A DNA stretch of 32,818 bases from Candidatus Mediterraneibacter intestinavium. Lineage in GTDB: Bacteria; Bacillota; Clostridia; Lachnospirales; Lachnospiraceae. The notes below the pieces were generated by a model. It saw nothing but the letters and a program-made list of their open reading frames with translations. It ran no database searches and had not been told where the DNA came from. Location of the stretch: NCBI GenBank assembly GCA_019119205.1, contig DWXK01000008.1, forward strand, positions 1 to 32,818, written 5' to 3'. The position numbers and the translations under genes are program-made. Positions 13,756-22,442 of this stretch are shown here, one piece after another. Positions within the stretch are counted from its first letter, which is position 1. The number at the start of each line of letters is the position of its first letter.

Positions 13756-14757
13756 ATGACGATCAGAGAACAGCTTGAAGCAAGAGAAGAAGAGTATCTG
13801 AGCCCTTATGCCACGCTGAGCAGAAGGTCGCGTGGGCGTGAGCGGGAGGAGGCACAGTGCGACATCCGCCCGGTCTTTCAGAGAGACCGGGACCGGATCC
13901 TGCACTGCAAGTCGTTCCGCAGGCTGAAACAGAAGACGCAGGTGTTTCTACTGCCAAAAGGCGACCATTACAGGACGCGGCTGACACATACCCTGGAGGT
14001 GTCCCAGAATGCGAGGACGATCGCGAAAGCTCTCCGTCTGAATGAAGATCTGGTCGAGGCGATCGCCCTGGGTCATGATCTGGGGCATACGCCTTTCGGT
14101 CATGCGGGAGAAAAGGCGCTGAACAGAGTGTATCACTTTTCGCATAATGTGCAGAGTCTCCGGGTAGTGGAACGTGTTGAAAAGCAGGGGAGAGGGCTCA
14201 ACCTGACGTGGGAGGTGCGGGACGGCATCCTGAACCATAAGACCGCCGGGAATCCGCATACGCTGGAGGGAAAGGTCCTGCGCCTCTCTGATAAGATCGC
14301 CTATATCAACCATGACATGGACGACGCGATCCGTGGAGGGATCCTGACAGAGGAAGACATTCCGGCAGAGATCCGGGGTGTACTTGGAAATTCGTGCAAG
14401 GAGCGGCTGAACACTATGGTCCACGATGTGATCATAAACAGCATGGACCAGCCGGAGATCCGGATGTCTGAGCGGGTGGAGAAGGCAATGCAGGAACTTC
14501 GCAGGTTCATGTTTGACAATGTTTATCTCAACCCCAAGGCAAAAGGTGAGGAGGACAAGGCAGTACATATGATCGAACAGCTTTTTGAATACTATGTAAA
14601 ACACTTGGAACTTCTGCCGCAGCAGTATCTGGATGCCATGTCCGATCCTGACAACAGCAGGGAACAGATCGTCTGTGATTATATCGCGGGAATGACGGAT
14701 TCCTATGCTGTAAAAAAGTTTGAAGAATTTTTTGTCCCGGAATCGTGGAAAATTTAA
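13756..14757 (+). CDS. dgt: dGTPase-like HD-domain triphosphohydrolase
   Basis: A 333-residue HD-superfamily phosphohydrolase of the deoxyguanosine triphosphate triphosphohydrolase-like group, which removes triphosphate from dNTPs. Metal and active-site residues are visible: H78 in THTLEV, H107-D108 in LGHDLGH, H111 and H116 in HTPFGHAGE, and D179 in RLSDKIAYINHD. The N-terminus includes DRDRILHCKSFRRLKQKTQV, typical of the family. The length matches the short (non-E. coli) type. It begins 6 bases after the ppk2 stop and precedes dnaG, the order seen in many clostridia (dgt-dnaG-rpoD). Which dNTP it prefers cannot be read from sequence. Confidence 0.93.
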   Translation: MTIREQLEAREEEYLSPYATLSRRSRGREREEAQCDIRPVFQRDRDRILHCKSFRRLKQKTQVFLLPKGDHYRTRLTHTLEVSQNARTIAKALRLNEDLVEAIALGHDLGHTPFGHAGEKALNRVYHFSHNVQSLRVVERVEKQGRGLNLTWEVRDGILNHKTAGNPHTLEGKVLRLSDKIAYINHDMDDAIRGGILTEEDIPAEIRGVLGNSCKERLNTMVHDVIINSMDQPEIRMSERVEKAMQELRRFMFDNVYLNPKAKGEEDKAVHMIEQLFEYYVKHLELLPQQYLDAMSDPDNSREQIVCDYIAGMTDSYAVKKFEEFFVPESWKI

Positions 14758-14773
14758 AGGATAAAAAGAAGTT

Positions 14774-14801
14774 TTGTCGAATATATAAAATAGGGTATTC
14801 T
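14774..14801 (+). promoter_or_regulatory. Possible internal promoter before dnaG
   Basis: TTGTCG (14774-14779) and TATTCT (14796-14801), 16-base spacer, in the 60-base gap between dgt and dnaG. It overlaps the start region closely, so it is only a candidate. Confidence 0.35.
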
Positions 14802-14817
14802 TTTTGGGGAGGCTGGC

Positions 14818-16593
14818 ATGTACTATTCGGAAGAACTGATAGAAGAGATAAGAACGAGAAATGATATAGTAGATGTGATCTCCGGATATGTGAGACTGCA
14901 GAAGAAGGGCAGTTCTTACTTCGGGCTCTGTCCCTTCCACAATGAAAAATCTCCGTCTTTCTCTGTGAGCAGGCAGAAGCAGATGTACTACTGTTTCGGG
15001 TGCGGCGCGGGAGGAAACGTATATACTTTCCTGATGGAATATGAGAATTTTTCTTTTGTGGAGGCGGTAAAGTATCTCGCGGACAGAGCGGGGATCGAGC
15101 TGCCGGAGGCAGAATACTCGAAAGAGGCAAAAGAAAAGGCAGACCTGAAGGCGTCGATCCTGGAGGTCAATAAGCTTGCTGCAAAGTATTATTACGTGCA
15201 GCTCAAGTCAGAAAGGGGAAAAGGCGCCTATACATATTTGAAAGACAGAAAGCTTTCGGATGAGACGATCACAGCTTTCGGGCTGGGATACTCCAATAAG
15301 TTCAGTGATGACCTGTATAAGTACTTAAGAAAAAAAGGCTACAGTGAAGAACTGATCCGTCAGGCAGGACTGATCAATACGGATGAGCGTCAGGGTGTTT
15401 ATGATAAATTCTGGAACCGTGTCATGTTCCCGATCATGGATGTGAACAGCCGTGTTATCGGGTTCGGCGGCAGGGTGATGGGAGATGCAAAGCCCAAATA
15501 TCTGAACTCGCCGGAGACAGCGGTGTTTGACAAGAGCCGGAACCTGTATGGACTGAACCGTGCAAGGACATCGAGAAAGCCGTATTTTCTGCTCTGTGAA
15601 GGGTATATGGATGTGATCGCCCTTCACCAGGCAGGGTTTACCAATGCGGTGGCATCCCTGGGGACTGCGCTCACGCCGGGACACGCATCTCTGATCAAGC
15701 GGTATGTCCGGGAAGTCTACCTTACATACGACAGTGATGACGCGGGGACAAGGGCTGCGCTCCGGGCTGTGCCCATTCTGCGGGAAGCGGGGATCACGGC
15801 GAAGGTGATACGGATGGATCCGTACAAAGACCCGGATGAGTTTATTAAAAATCTGGGCGCGGAGGAATACCAAAGGCGGATCGACGAGGCGAAAAACGGT
15901 TTCCTGTTCAGTATTGACATGCTCTCCCGCGACTATGACATGAGATCCCCGGAGGGGAAGACCGCGTTTTTCCGTGAGACGGCGCGCCGGCTGATGGAGT
16001 TCGAGGACGAGTTGGAGAGAAACAACTATATTGATGCCGTTGCCGCCGAGTACGGAGTCCGGAAGGAGAGCCTGGAAAAGCTGGTGGCAAAGACCGCAGT
16101 CAGCGCAGGGCTGGCCAGACCGGTGACGAGACCGCGCCGGGCAGAGGGGAAGGAAAAGCAGAAGGAGGACGGGATCCTCACTTCTCAGAAAGTGCTCCTG
16201 ACCTGGCTGATCGACGACGCGTCGCTGTTTGATAAGATAAGTCCGCTGATCACACCGGATGATTTTACGGAAGAACTGTATCGGACGGTGGCCCGGCTCC
16301 TATACGAGCAGCGGCGGAACGGAGAACTCAACCCGGCGAAGATCCTGGACCATTTTACGGAAGAAGAGGAGCACAGGCAGGCTGCGGCGCTCTTTAACAC
16401 GAGGATCAGGGAACTGAAGACGAAGGAAGAAAGGGAGCAGGCTCTCAAAGAGACCATACTCCGGGTGAAGAGCAACAGTATCGATCACCGGACCCTTCAT
16501 CTGGAACCCACAGATATGGCAGGACTACAGCACCTGATGGAAGAAAAACGGAAGCTTGAGGACCTGAGGAAACTGCATATTTCTATTGATTAA
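14818..16593 (+). CDS. dnaG: DNA primase
   Basis: A 591-residue DnaG primase, which makes RNA primers at the replication fork and binds DnaB helicase through its C-terminus. Domains in order: CHC2 zinc-binding domain (ligands C38, H41, C59, C62 in CPFH...CFGC); the catalytic core with a Toprim domain (E261 in CEGYMD; D305 and D307 in YDSDDAG); and a helicase-binding C-terminal helical domain (about 450-591). Length is typical. GGGGAGG upstream supports the ATG. It lies directly before rpoD, the conserved macromolecular-synthesis arrangement. Confidence 0.97.
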   Translation: MYYSEELIEEIRTRNDIVDVISGYVRLQKKGSSYFGLCPFHNEKSPSFSVSRQKQMYYCFGCGAGGNVYTFLMEYENFSFVEAVKYLADRAGIELPEAEYSKEAKEKADLKASILEVNKLAAKYYYVQLKSERGKGAYTYLKDRKLSDETITAFGLGYSNKFSDDLYKYLRKKGYSEELIRQAGLINTDERQGVYDKFWNRVMFPIMDVNSRVIGFGGRVMGDAKPKYLNSPETAVFDKSRNLYGLNRARTSRKPYFLLCEGYMDVIALHQAGFTNAVASLGTALTPGHASLIKRYVREVYLTYDSDDAGTRAALRAVPILREAGITAKVIRMDPYKDPDEFIKNLGAEEYQRRIDEAKNGFLFSIDMLSRDYDMRSPEGKTAFFRETARRLMEFEDELERNNYIDAVAAEYGVRKESLEKLVAKTAVSAGLARPVTRPRRAEGKEKQKEDGILTSQKVLLTWLIDDASLFDKISPLITPDDFTEELYRTVARLLYEQRRNGELNPAKILDHFTEEEEHRQAAALFNTRIRELKTKEEREQALKETILRVKSNSIDHRTLHLEPTDMAGLQHLMEEKRKLEDLRKLHISID

Positions 16594-16650
16594 GGATAAA
16601 ATAAAACAAGATAGCCTGCGCTCGCGCGCCGGCGAAGGAAGGATGGACAC

Positions 16651-17769
16651 ATGGAAGAGAACGCACAGAAATTTCTGGAAAGAATGAAAGAACTGGTAGC
16701 GCTTGGAAAGAAGAAAAAAAGCGTACTGGAAATTCAGGAGATCAATGATTTTTTCGCTGATATGGAACTCAATACCGATCAGATGGAAAAAGTGTTCGAG
16801 TATCTGGAAGCAAATAATATCGATGTGCTGCGGATCAGCAGTGATGTGGACGATGATGCCGATATAGATCTTGACGTTATAATCTCTGAGGAAGACGACG
16901 TCGATATGGAAAATATCGATCTGTCTGTCCCGGAGGGAGTCAGCATCGAGGATCCGGTCCGTATGTATCTGAAAGAGATCGGTAAAGTGCCTCTTCTGAG
17001 TGCGGAGCGCGAGATCGAGCTTGCAAAGCGGATGGAAGAAGGGGATGAGGACGCGAAGAAAGAACTCGCTGAGGCGAACCTGCGTCTCGTTGTCAGCATC
17101 GCGAAACGCTATGTGGGAAGAGGGATGCTCTTTCTTGACCTGATCCAGGAAGGAAATCTGGGACTGATCAAAGCGGTTGAAAAATTTGATTATCATAAAG
17201 GTTATAAGTTCAGTACGTATGCTACCTGGTGGATCCGCCAGGCGATCACAAGGGCGATCGCGGACCAGGCAAGGACGATCCGTATCCCTGTCCATATGGT
17301 AGAGACGATCAACAAACTGATCCGGGTATCCAGACAGCTCCTCCAGGAACTTGGAAGAGAGCCTCTTCCGGAGGAGATCGCCAAAGAGCTGGACATGCCG
17401 GTAGAGAGAGTGCGTGAGATCCTGAAGATCTCCCAGGAACCGGTTTCCCTGGAAACTCCGATCGGTGAGGAGGAGGACAGCCATCTTGGTGACTTTATCC
17501 AGGATGACAATGTGCCTGTGCCGGCAGAAGCGGCAGCACAGACGCTCCTGAAAGAGCAGCTTGATGAAGTGCTGGATACGCTGACAGAGCGTGAGCAGAA
17601 AGTGCTGCGCCTCCGCTTCGGAATGAACGACGGGCGTGCCCGCACACTGGAAGAAGTGGGAAGAGAGTTCGACGTGACGAGAGAGCGTATCCGCCAGATC
17701 GAGGCGAAAGCGCTCCGCAAACTGCGTCACCCCAGCCGGAGCAGAAAACTCCGCGATTATCTCGACTAA
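16651..17769 (+). CDS. rpoD: RNA polymerase primary sigma factor (sigma-70 / SigA)
   Basis: A 372-residue primary sigma factor, similar in length to B. subtilis SigA. A short acidic region 1.1 (about 1-95) precedes region 1.2 ([17 protein letters not shown], from 101). Region 2 contains [17 protein letters not shown] and the -10-recognition segment [18 protein letters not shown] (about 186-203). Region 3 follows, then region 4 with the -35-recognising helix-turn-helix [20 protein letters not shown] (about 332-351). The full four-region architecture marks it as the housekeeping sigma and not an alternative factor. GAAGGAAGGA precedes the ATG. It is 57 bases downstream of dnaG and 19 bases upstream of trmK. 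Confidence 0.97.
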   Translation: MEENAQKFLERMKELVALGKKKKSVLEIQEINDFFADMELNTDQMEKVFEYLEANNIDVLRISSDVDDDADIDLDVIISEEDDVDMENIDLSVPEGVSIEDPVRMYLKEIGKVPLLSAEREIELAKRMEEGDEDAKKELAEANLRLVVSIAKRYVGRGMLFLDLIQEGNLGLIKAVEKFDYHKGYKFSTYATWWIRQAITRAIADQARTIRIPVHMVETINKLIRVSRQLLQELGREPLPEEIAKELDMPVERVREILKISQEPVSLETPIGEEEDSHLGDFIQDDNVPVPAEAAAQTLLKEQLDEVLDTLTEREQKVLRLRFGMNDGRARTLEEVGREFDVTRERIRQIEAKALRKLRHPSRSRKLRDYLD

Positions 17770-17788
17770 AACGGGCAGGGCAGGAAAT

Positions 17789-18520
17789 ATGGAATTATCA
17801 AAAAGATTACAGGCGGTCGCAGATCTTGTGACCGCCGGATATATCACTGCCGATGTGGGAACAGATCACGCCTATGTACCCATCTGTCTCGTCAGAGAGG
17901 GCAGGATCCCGTGCGCGATCGCTTCCGATGTAAACATTGGTCCCTTGGAGAGGGCGAGGGAACATGTCTGTGAAAATGGTCTGGAGGATAAGATCGACCT
18001 CCGGATCTCCAACGGATTTTCCGCGATCTCTCCCGGCGAGGTGCAGTCAGCCGTGATCGCAGGGATGGGCGGAGGACTGATGATGCGTATCCTGACGGAA
18101 GGCGCGGAAACAGTGAGAGAACTGGCGGAATGTATCCTTCAGCCCCAGTCCGAGATCGAAAAAGTGAGAACCTTTCTGCTGCAGGAAGGTTTTTTGTTTC
18201 TGGATGAGGTTATGGTGGAGGAAGACGGAAAGTTTTACACTGCGATGAAAGTGTCTCCGGAGATTGGGAGAGATAAGGCAGCTGAAAAGCCTCAGATCAA
18301 AAGAGCCTGCTGGACTGAGGCTGAACTCCGGTACGGAAAACTGCTGCTGGAGAAGAAAGATCCGGTGCTGAAACGCTTTTTGGAGCGGGAACTTCAGATA
18401 AAAGAAGAGATCCTCACGTCTCTGGAAGGAAGAGGATCTGAACGGATCGAACAGAGAAGGGCAGAACTTAAAGAAGAGATCGAATATGCCAGGAAAGGGA
18501 TGGAATATTATGCTTTGTAA
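17789..18520 (+). CDS. trmK: tRNA (adenine-22-N1)-methyltransferase TrmK
   Basis: A 243-residue class I SAM-dependent methyltransferase of the TrmK family, which methylates N1 of A22 in bacterial tRNAs. The SAM-binding motif I is TADVGTDHAYVPI (about 20-32), followed by the acidic SD of motif II and AGMGGGLM (about 90-97). The C-terminal part (about 165-243) is the helical coiled-coil domain characteristic of TrmK. The rpoD-trmK-nif3 order is conserved in Firmicutes. Its end overlaps the next gene by 11 bases, implying translational coupling. Confidence 0.93.
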   Translation: MELSKRLQAVADLVTAGYITADVGTDHAYVPICLVREGRIPCAIASDVNIGPLERAREHVCENGLEDKIDLRISNGFSAISPGEVQSAVIAGMGGGLMMRILTEGAETVRELAECILQPQSEIEKVRTFLLQEGFLFLDEVMVEEDGKFYTAMKVSPEIGRDKAAEKPQIKRACWTEAELRYGKLLLEKKDPVLKRFLERELQIKEEILTSLEGRGSERIEQRRAELKEEIEYARKGMEYYAL

Positions 18521-19295
18521 AGAAATCATGAAGGTGATCGAGGCTTCCTATCCGACAGAGGCGGCCCTTGATTTTGACAATGTCGGGCTTCTTGCCGGAC
18601 GCGCGGAAAAAGAAGTGGAGCGGGTTTATCTGGCTCTTGACGCGACGGATGCCGTGATCGGGCGGGCAGCGGAAGCAGGGGCGGATATGCTCATCACTCA
18701 TCATCCGCTTATCTTTACTCCGCTCAAAAAGGTGAACGACCAGGACTTTGTGAGCAAAAGAGTGCTCCGGCTGATCCAAAATGATATCTCATATTATGCC
18801 ATGCATACCAATTATGATGTGCTCAGGATGGCAGAACTCTCGGAAAAGATCCTGAAGATCACAGATGCAGAGGTGCTGGATGAGACGTTGGAGAACGCGG
18901 ATGGAAAGAAAGAAGGGATCGGCAGGGTCGGCATGCTGGAGAAACCAGTGACTCTGGAGGAATGCTGTGTCTATGTCAAGCATAAACTGAATCTGGGCAG
19001 TATCAAGGTGTTCGGTGATATGGGGCGGATGGTCCGCCGGATGGCAGTATCACCGGGATCCGGAAAGTCAGCCATATCTGCCGCGCTCCGAAAAGGCGCG
19101 GATGTCCTGGTCACGGGGGATATTGGTCACCACGATGGTATTGATGCAGTGGAGCAGGGGCTTTGCATCATTGATGCGGGGCACTATGGGACAGAGTATA
19201 TCTTCCTTGAAGATATGCAGCGCTTTTTGAACGAAAAGCTGCCAGGGCTGGAAGTGACATCAGAGCCGGTCATCCATCCGTTCCAGGTAGTCTGA
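18510..19295 (+). CDS. Nif3-like dinuclear metal-centre protein
   Basis: A 261-residue Nif3/YqfO-family protein. Metal-binding and family motifs are DFDNVGLLAG (about 23-32), LITHHPLIF with the two His ligands, MHTNYD, and C-terminal DAGHYGTEY. These proteins form hexameric rings with a dinuclear metal site per subunit; the annotation as GTP cyclohydrolase I type 2 is not well supported for most members, so the biochemical role is uncertain. The start at 18510 overlaps the trmK stop by 11 bases and has AAGGGATGG upstream; a start at 18486 would add 8 residues and fits less well. The constant pairing with trmK suggests a linked but unproven function. Confidence 0.9.
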   Translation: MLCKEIMKVIEASYPTEAALDFDNVGLLAGRAEKEVERVYLALDATDAVIGRAAEAGADMLITHHPLIFTPLKKVNDQDFVSKRVLRLIQNDISYYAMHTNYDVLRMAELSEKILKITDAEVLDETLENADGKKEGIGRVGMLEKPVTLEECCVYVKHKLNLGSIKVFGDMGRMVRRMAVSPGSGKSAISAALRKGADVLVTGDIGHHDGIDAVEQGLCIIDAGHYGTEYIFLEDMQRFLNEKLPGLEVTSEPVIHPFQVV

Positions 19296-19361
19296 GCATC
19301 TGAGCGGACGATAAATGCCGGAATGCAGGACAGTGTTCGGAAAAATCTCAGGAGGCGGGAA

Positions 19362-21032
19362 ATGGAAAACAAGACTTGCTGCGTAACGATAGGAGAAGAA
19401 ACCAGGTTTTACGAAGCCGGCACAACATATCAGAAGATCGCCGAGGATGTGCAGAAGGACTATCCACACCAGATCGTGCTCGTATTTGTGGACGGACACC
19501 GGCTTCAGGAACTGAGGAAAAGGGTAAAGGAGGACTGCAGTATCCGCTTTGTCACCACGGCAGACAAGATCGGGCATGAAACATACCGGAGGAGCATGTG
19601 TTTCCTTCTGGTGAAGTCGGTCCATGACGTGGGCGGACATGGCAATGTGGACCGGGTGCGGATCCACTTTTCGGTCGACAAAGGCTACTACTGCACTGTG
19701 GACGGAAACGTCCGGATGGATCAGGAGTTCCTGGATAAAGTTGAAAGAAGGATGCGTCAGCTGTCAGGACAGCGCGTGCCGATCAACAAACGCTCGGTGC
19801 ATACAGATGAGGCGGTCGAACTGTTCCACCGGCATGGGATGTATGACAAAGAGAAACTCTTTATGTACCGCCGCGTCTCGAAAGTGAATATCTATAGCAT
19901 AAATGAATTTGAGGATTACTATTACGGCTATATGGTGCCGGATGCGGGCTGCCTGAACTATTTCTCCCTCCATCTGTATGAGGATGGATTTGTTATCCAG
20001 ATGCCGACCCAGGAGGAACCGGAGAAGGTCCCTGATTTCGAACCGAGCCCGAAACTTTTCCATGTCCTCAAGGAATCTGTAGCGTGGGGTGACCTTCAGG
20101 AGATCGACACAGTCGGAGCGCTCAATGACATGATCACTCATTCCGACATGAGAGAGGTCGTCCTGGTCCAGGAGGCGTATCAGGAGAGGAAGATCGGAGA
20201 GATCGCATCCCGGATCGCAGGCAGCCAGAAGAACAAGTTTGTGCTGATCGCAGGACCGTCCTCATCAGGAAAGACGACTTTTTCTCACCGGCTCTCTATC
20301 CAGCTTCGGGCGAACGGGCTGAAGCCCCATCCCATCGCAGTGGATAATTATTTTGTAGACAGGGAACATACTCCGAGAGATAAAGACGGGAATTATAATT
20401 TTGAGTGCCTGGAAGCGATCGATATCGACAAATTTAATGAGGATATGAGAAATCTCATTGCAGGAGAGAAAGTCTATCTTCCGGTATTCAATTTCAAGAC
20501 CGGGAAGCGGGATTATGAGAGGACTCCGAAGAAACTGGGAGAAAACGATATCCTGGTGATCGAGGGGATCCACTGTCTGAATCCCAAGCTGACAGAGATG
20601 CTGGATGATGAGAACAAATTCAGGATCTATATCAGCGCCCTGACCCAGATCAATATTGATGAACACAACCGGATCCCGTCTACAGACGGAAGGCTGATCC
20701 GGCGTCTGGTCCGGGATGCAAGGACGAGGGGATCCTCGGCAATGCGCACGATCGGGATGTGGGCTTCGGTGAGACGGGGAGAAGAAGAGAATATCTTCCC
20801 CTATCAGGAGGAAGCGGATGTGATGTTCAATTCCTCCCTCTTGTATGAACTTGCTGTTCTCAAGCAGTATGTGGAACCGCTGCTTTTTGCGGTGGAACGG
20901 GATTCGGAAGAATATCTCGAAGCGAAGAGGCTGTTGAAATTCTTTGATTACTTCGTTGGGATAGGAAGTGAATATGTCCCCACCAACTCTCTGCTGCGGG
21001 AGTTCATTGGCGGAGGATGCTTCAACGTGTGA
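19362..21032 (+). CDS. Nucleoside kinase with N-terminal TGS/ThrRS-like domains
   Basis: A 556-residue multi-domain protein. The N-terminus (about 1-65) looks like a TGS (ubiquitin-like) domain, followed by a segment resembling the second additional domain of threonyl/alanyl-tRNA synthetases (about 70-225). The C-terminal half (about 285-500) is a phosphoribulokinase/uridine-kinase P-loop domain with Walker A GPSSSGKTT (298-306) and a DNYFVDREHTPRD segment typical of uridine kinases. It should phosphorylate a nucleoside, probably uridine or a relative; the role of the synthetase-like part is unknown. This fusion is known in Clostridia and some other bacteria. AGGAGG (19350-19355) selects the ATG at 19362. 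The bidirectional terminator follows. Confidence 0.88.
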   Translation: MENKTCCVTIGEETRFYEAGTTYQKIAEDVQKDYPHQIVLVFVDGHRLQELRKRVKEDCSIRFVTTADKIGHETYRRSMCFLLVKSVHDVGGHGNVDRVRIHFSVDKGYYCTVDGNVRMDQEFLDKVERRMRQLSGQRVPINKRSVHTDEAVELFHRHGMYDKEKLFMYRRVSKVNIYSINEFEDYYYGYMVPDAGCLNYFSLHLYEDGFVIQMPTQEEPEKVPDFEPSPKLFHVLKESVAWGDLQEIDTVGALNDMITHSDMREVVLVQEAYQERKIGEIASRIAGSQKNKFVLIAGPSSSGKTTFSHRLSIQLRANGLKPHPIAVDNYFVDREHTPRDKDGNYNFECLEAIDIDKFNEDMRNLIAGEKVYLPVFNFKTGKRDYERTPKKLGENDILVIEGIHCLNPKLTEMLDDENKFRIYISALTQINIDEHNRIPSTDGRLIRRLVRDARTRGSSAMRTIGMWASVRRGEEENIFPYQEEADVMFNSSLLYELAVLKQYVEPLLFAVERDSEEYLEAKRLLKFFDYFVGIGSEYVPTNSLLREFIGGGCFNV

Positions 21033-21098
21033 TAAATATGTGAGATGGTCGTCTGAAAGATAATATACAGCAGAAGTTATATGGCAGAGAAGAAAAAA

Positions 21099-21134
21099 TC
21101 CCGCCCGGCAGTCCGAAAGGATCACCGGGTGGGA
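21099..21134. terminator. Bidirectional terminator between the kinase gene and aroC
   Basis: TCCCGCCCGG (21099-21108) pairs with CCGGGTGGGA (21125-21134), one G-U. On the + side it is followed by ACTTTTTT (to 21142); on the - side the A-run at 21093-21098 gives a T-run. It serves converging transcripts, and the aroC stop (21141-21143) lies in its + strand T-run. Confidence 0.88.
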
Positions 21135-21140
21135 ACTTTT

Positions 21141-22238
21141 TTATGAGTATAATTTTTTGATGTTATCCAGTTTTGATACAGCATTCTGCAGAAGCAGATC
21201 TGCAATAGTGACCGCTGTCATGGATTCGACAACGACAACTGCGCGCGGGACGATGACCGGATCGTGCCTTCCGTGGATGGAGATCTCGATCTCCTCCCCG
21301 GATTCATTCACTGTATGCTGCGTCTTTGCGATAGAAGAGGTGGGCTTTACTGCAGCACGGAGGATCAGCCTTGCACCGTCGCTCATCCCGCCCAGCGTCC
21401 CGCCGGAATGGTTCGTCTCCTTGCACACCTTTCCGTCTCTCATGCGGAAAGGATCGTTGTTTCTGCTCCCAACGGAAGAAGCGGCAGAAAATCCGTCCCC
21501 GATCTCTACGCCTTTTACCGCACCGATGGACATGACTGCCTGCGCGAGCAGAGCATCCAGCTTATCGAATACAGGTTCCCCGATCCCGACAGGAAGACCA
21601 TCTGCCACACACTCAACGATACCGCCGCAGGAATCCGTCTCTGCCATCAGAGAGGAAACATATTCCCCGGCTTTTTCCGCAGCTGTACTGCTGGGCATAT
21701 AGAAGCTGTTTTCCGTGATCTGGGACATGTCATAGTCAGCCTCGTCCACGGTGTAAGGACCGATGGCTTTTGTGTAGGCGCAGAGAGTGATACCGAGTTC
21801 GTTCAGCAGACGGGACGCGACCGCTCCGGCAGCGACCCTCCCGATGGTCTCGCGCCCGGAAGAGCGGCCGCCGCCCCGGTAATCCCGGAAACCATATTTC
21901 TCTTTGAAGGGATAATCCGCATGTCCCGGCCGGTATGAGACTGCGATATTGCCATAGTCTTTTGAACGCTGATCCTGATTCCTTACAAGGAGCGAGATCG
22001 GTGTACCGGTTGTCTTACCCTCGAACACACCCGAGAGGATCTCTACGGAGTCTGCCTCATTCCTCCTTGTAGTATATTTACTCTGACCGGGTCTGCGCCG
22101 GTCAAGAAAGCGCTGTATATCCTCCTCACAGAGAGGGATCCCTGCAGGACAGCCGTCTATCACTACGCCCACTCCGGGACCGTGAGACTCTCCCCATGTT
22201 GTGATTCGGAATATTTTGCCAAATGATGAGCCGCTCAT
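21141..22238 (-). CDS. aroC: Chorismate synthase
   Basis: A 365-residue chorismate synthase, which converts EPSP to chorismate in the last step of the shikimate pathway, needing reduced FMN. Family signatures are visible: [18 protein letters not shown] near the N-terminus, [19 protein letters not shown] in the middle with the FMN/substrate-binding [10 protein letters not shown] next to it, and SRNNDPF and KPTSSI later. Length is typical. On the minus strand AAGGAG lies 8 bases before the ATG at 22238. It is the only intact minus-strand gene in the window. It supplies precursors for tryptophan, consistent with but not physically linked to trpB. Confidence 0.97.
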   Translation of the reverse strand: MSGSSFGKIFRITTWGESHGPGVGVVIDGCPAGIPLCEEDIQRFLDRRRPGQSKYTTRRNEADSVEILSGVFEGKTTGTPISLLVRNQDQRSKDYGNIAVSYRPGHADYPFKEKYGFRDYRGGGRSSGRETIGRVAAGAVASRLLNELGITLCAYTKAIGPYTVDEADYDMSQITENSFYMPSSTAAEKAGEYVSSLMAETDSCGGIVECVADGLPVGIGEPVFDKLDALLAQAVMSIGAVKGVEIGDGFSAASSVGSRNNDPFRMRDGKVCKETNHSGGTLGGMSDGARLILRAAVKPTSSIAKTQHTVNESGEEIEISIHGRHDPVIVPRAVVVVESMTAVTIADLLLQNAVSKLDNIKKLYS

Positions 22239-22283
22239 AGAATTCTCCTTTCAGTCACTATTTCTTCACAAACATATTCTATC

Positions 22284-22312
22284 ATTATATAGGAAGAAGC
22301 CAGGATGCGCAA
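22284..22312 (-). promoter_or_regulatory. Promoter of aroC
   Basis: On the minus strand: -35 TTGCGC (22307-22312) and consensus -10 TATAAT (22284-22289) with a 17-base spacer, 46 bases upstream of the aroC start. Confidence 0.75.
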
Positions 22313-22376
22313 GACAGGAGCCCTCGGATGATAAAAATGTTACAAAACAGGAGGATATTCTTAAGAAATAATTAAC

Positions 22377-22405
22377 TGTACATTTGAAAACATTCGTAAT
22401 ATAAT
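22377..22405 (+). promoter_or_regulatory. Promoter of the L,D-transpeptidase gene
   Basis: -35 TGTACA (22377-22382) and consensus -10 TATAAT (22400-22405) with a 17-base spacer, 37 bases before the start codon. With the aroC promoter it makes a divergent pair in a 204-base gap. Confidence 0.65.
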
Positions 22406-22442
22406 GTTGTCTGGATATTAAGATGCAGAGGGAGAATATTAA

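Noticed and set aside
16525..17847. Long open frame (440 codons) antisense to rpoD and the end of dnaG
   Set aside because: rpoD is certain on the opposite strand; the antisense translation shows no protein-like domain and no start signal.
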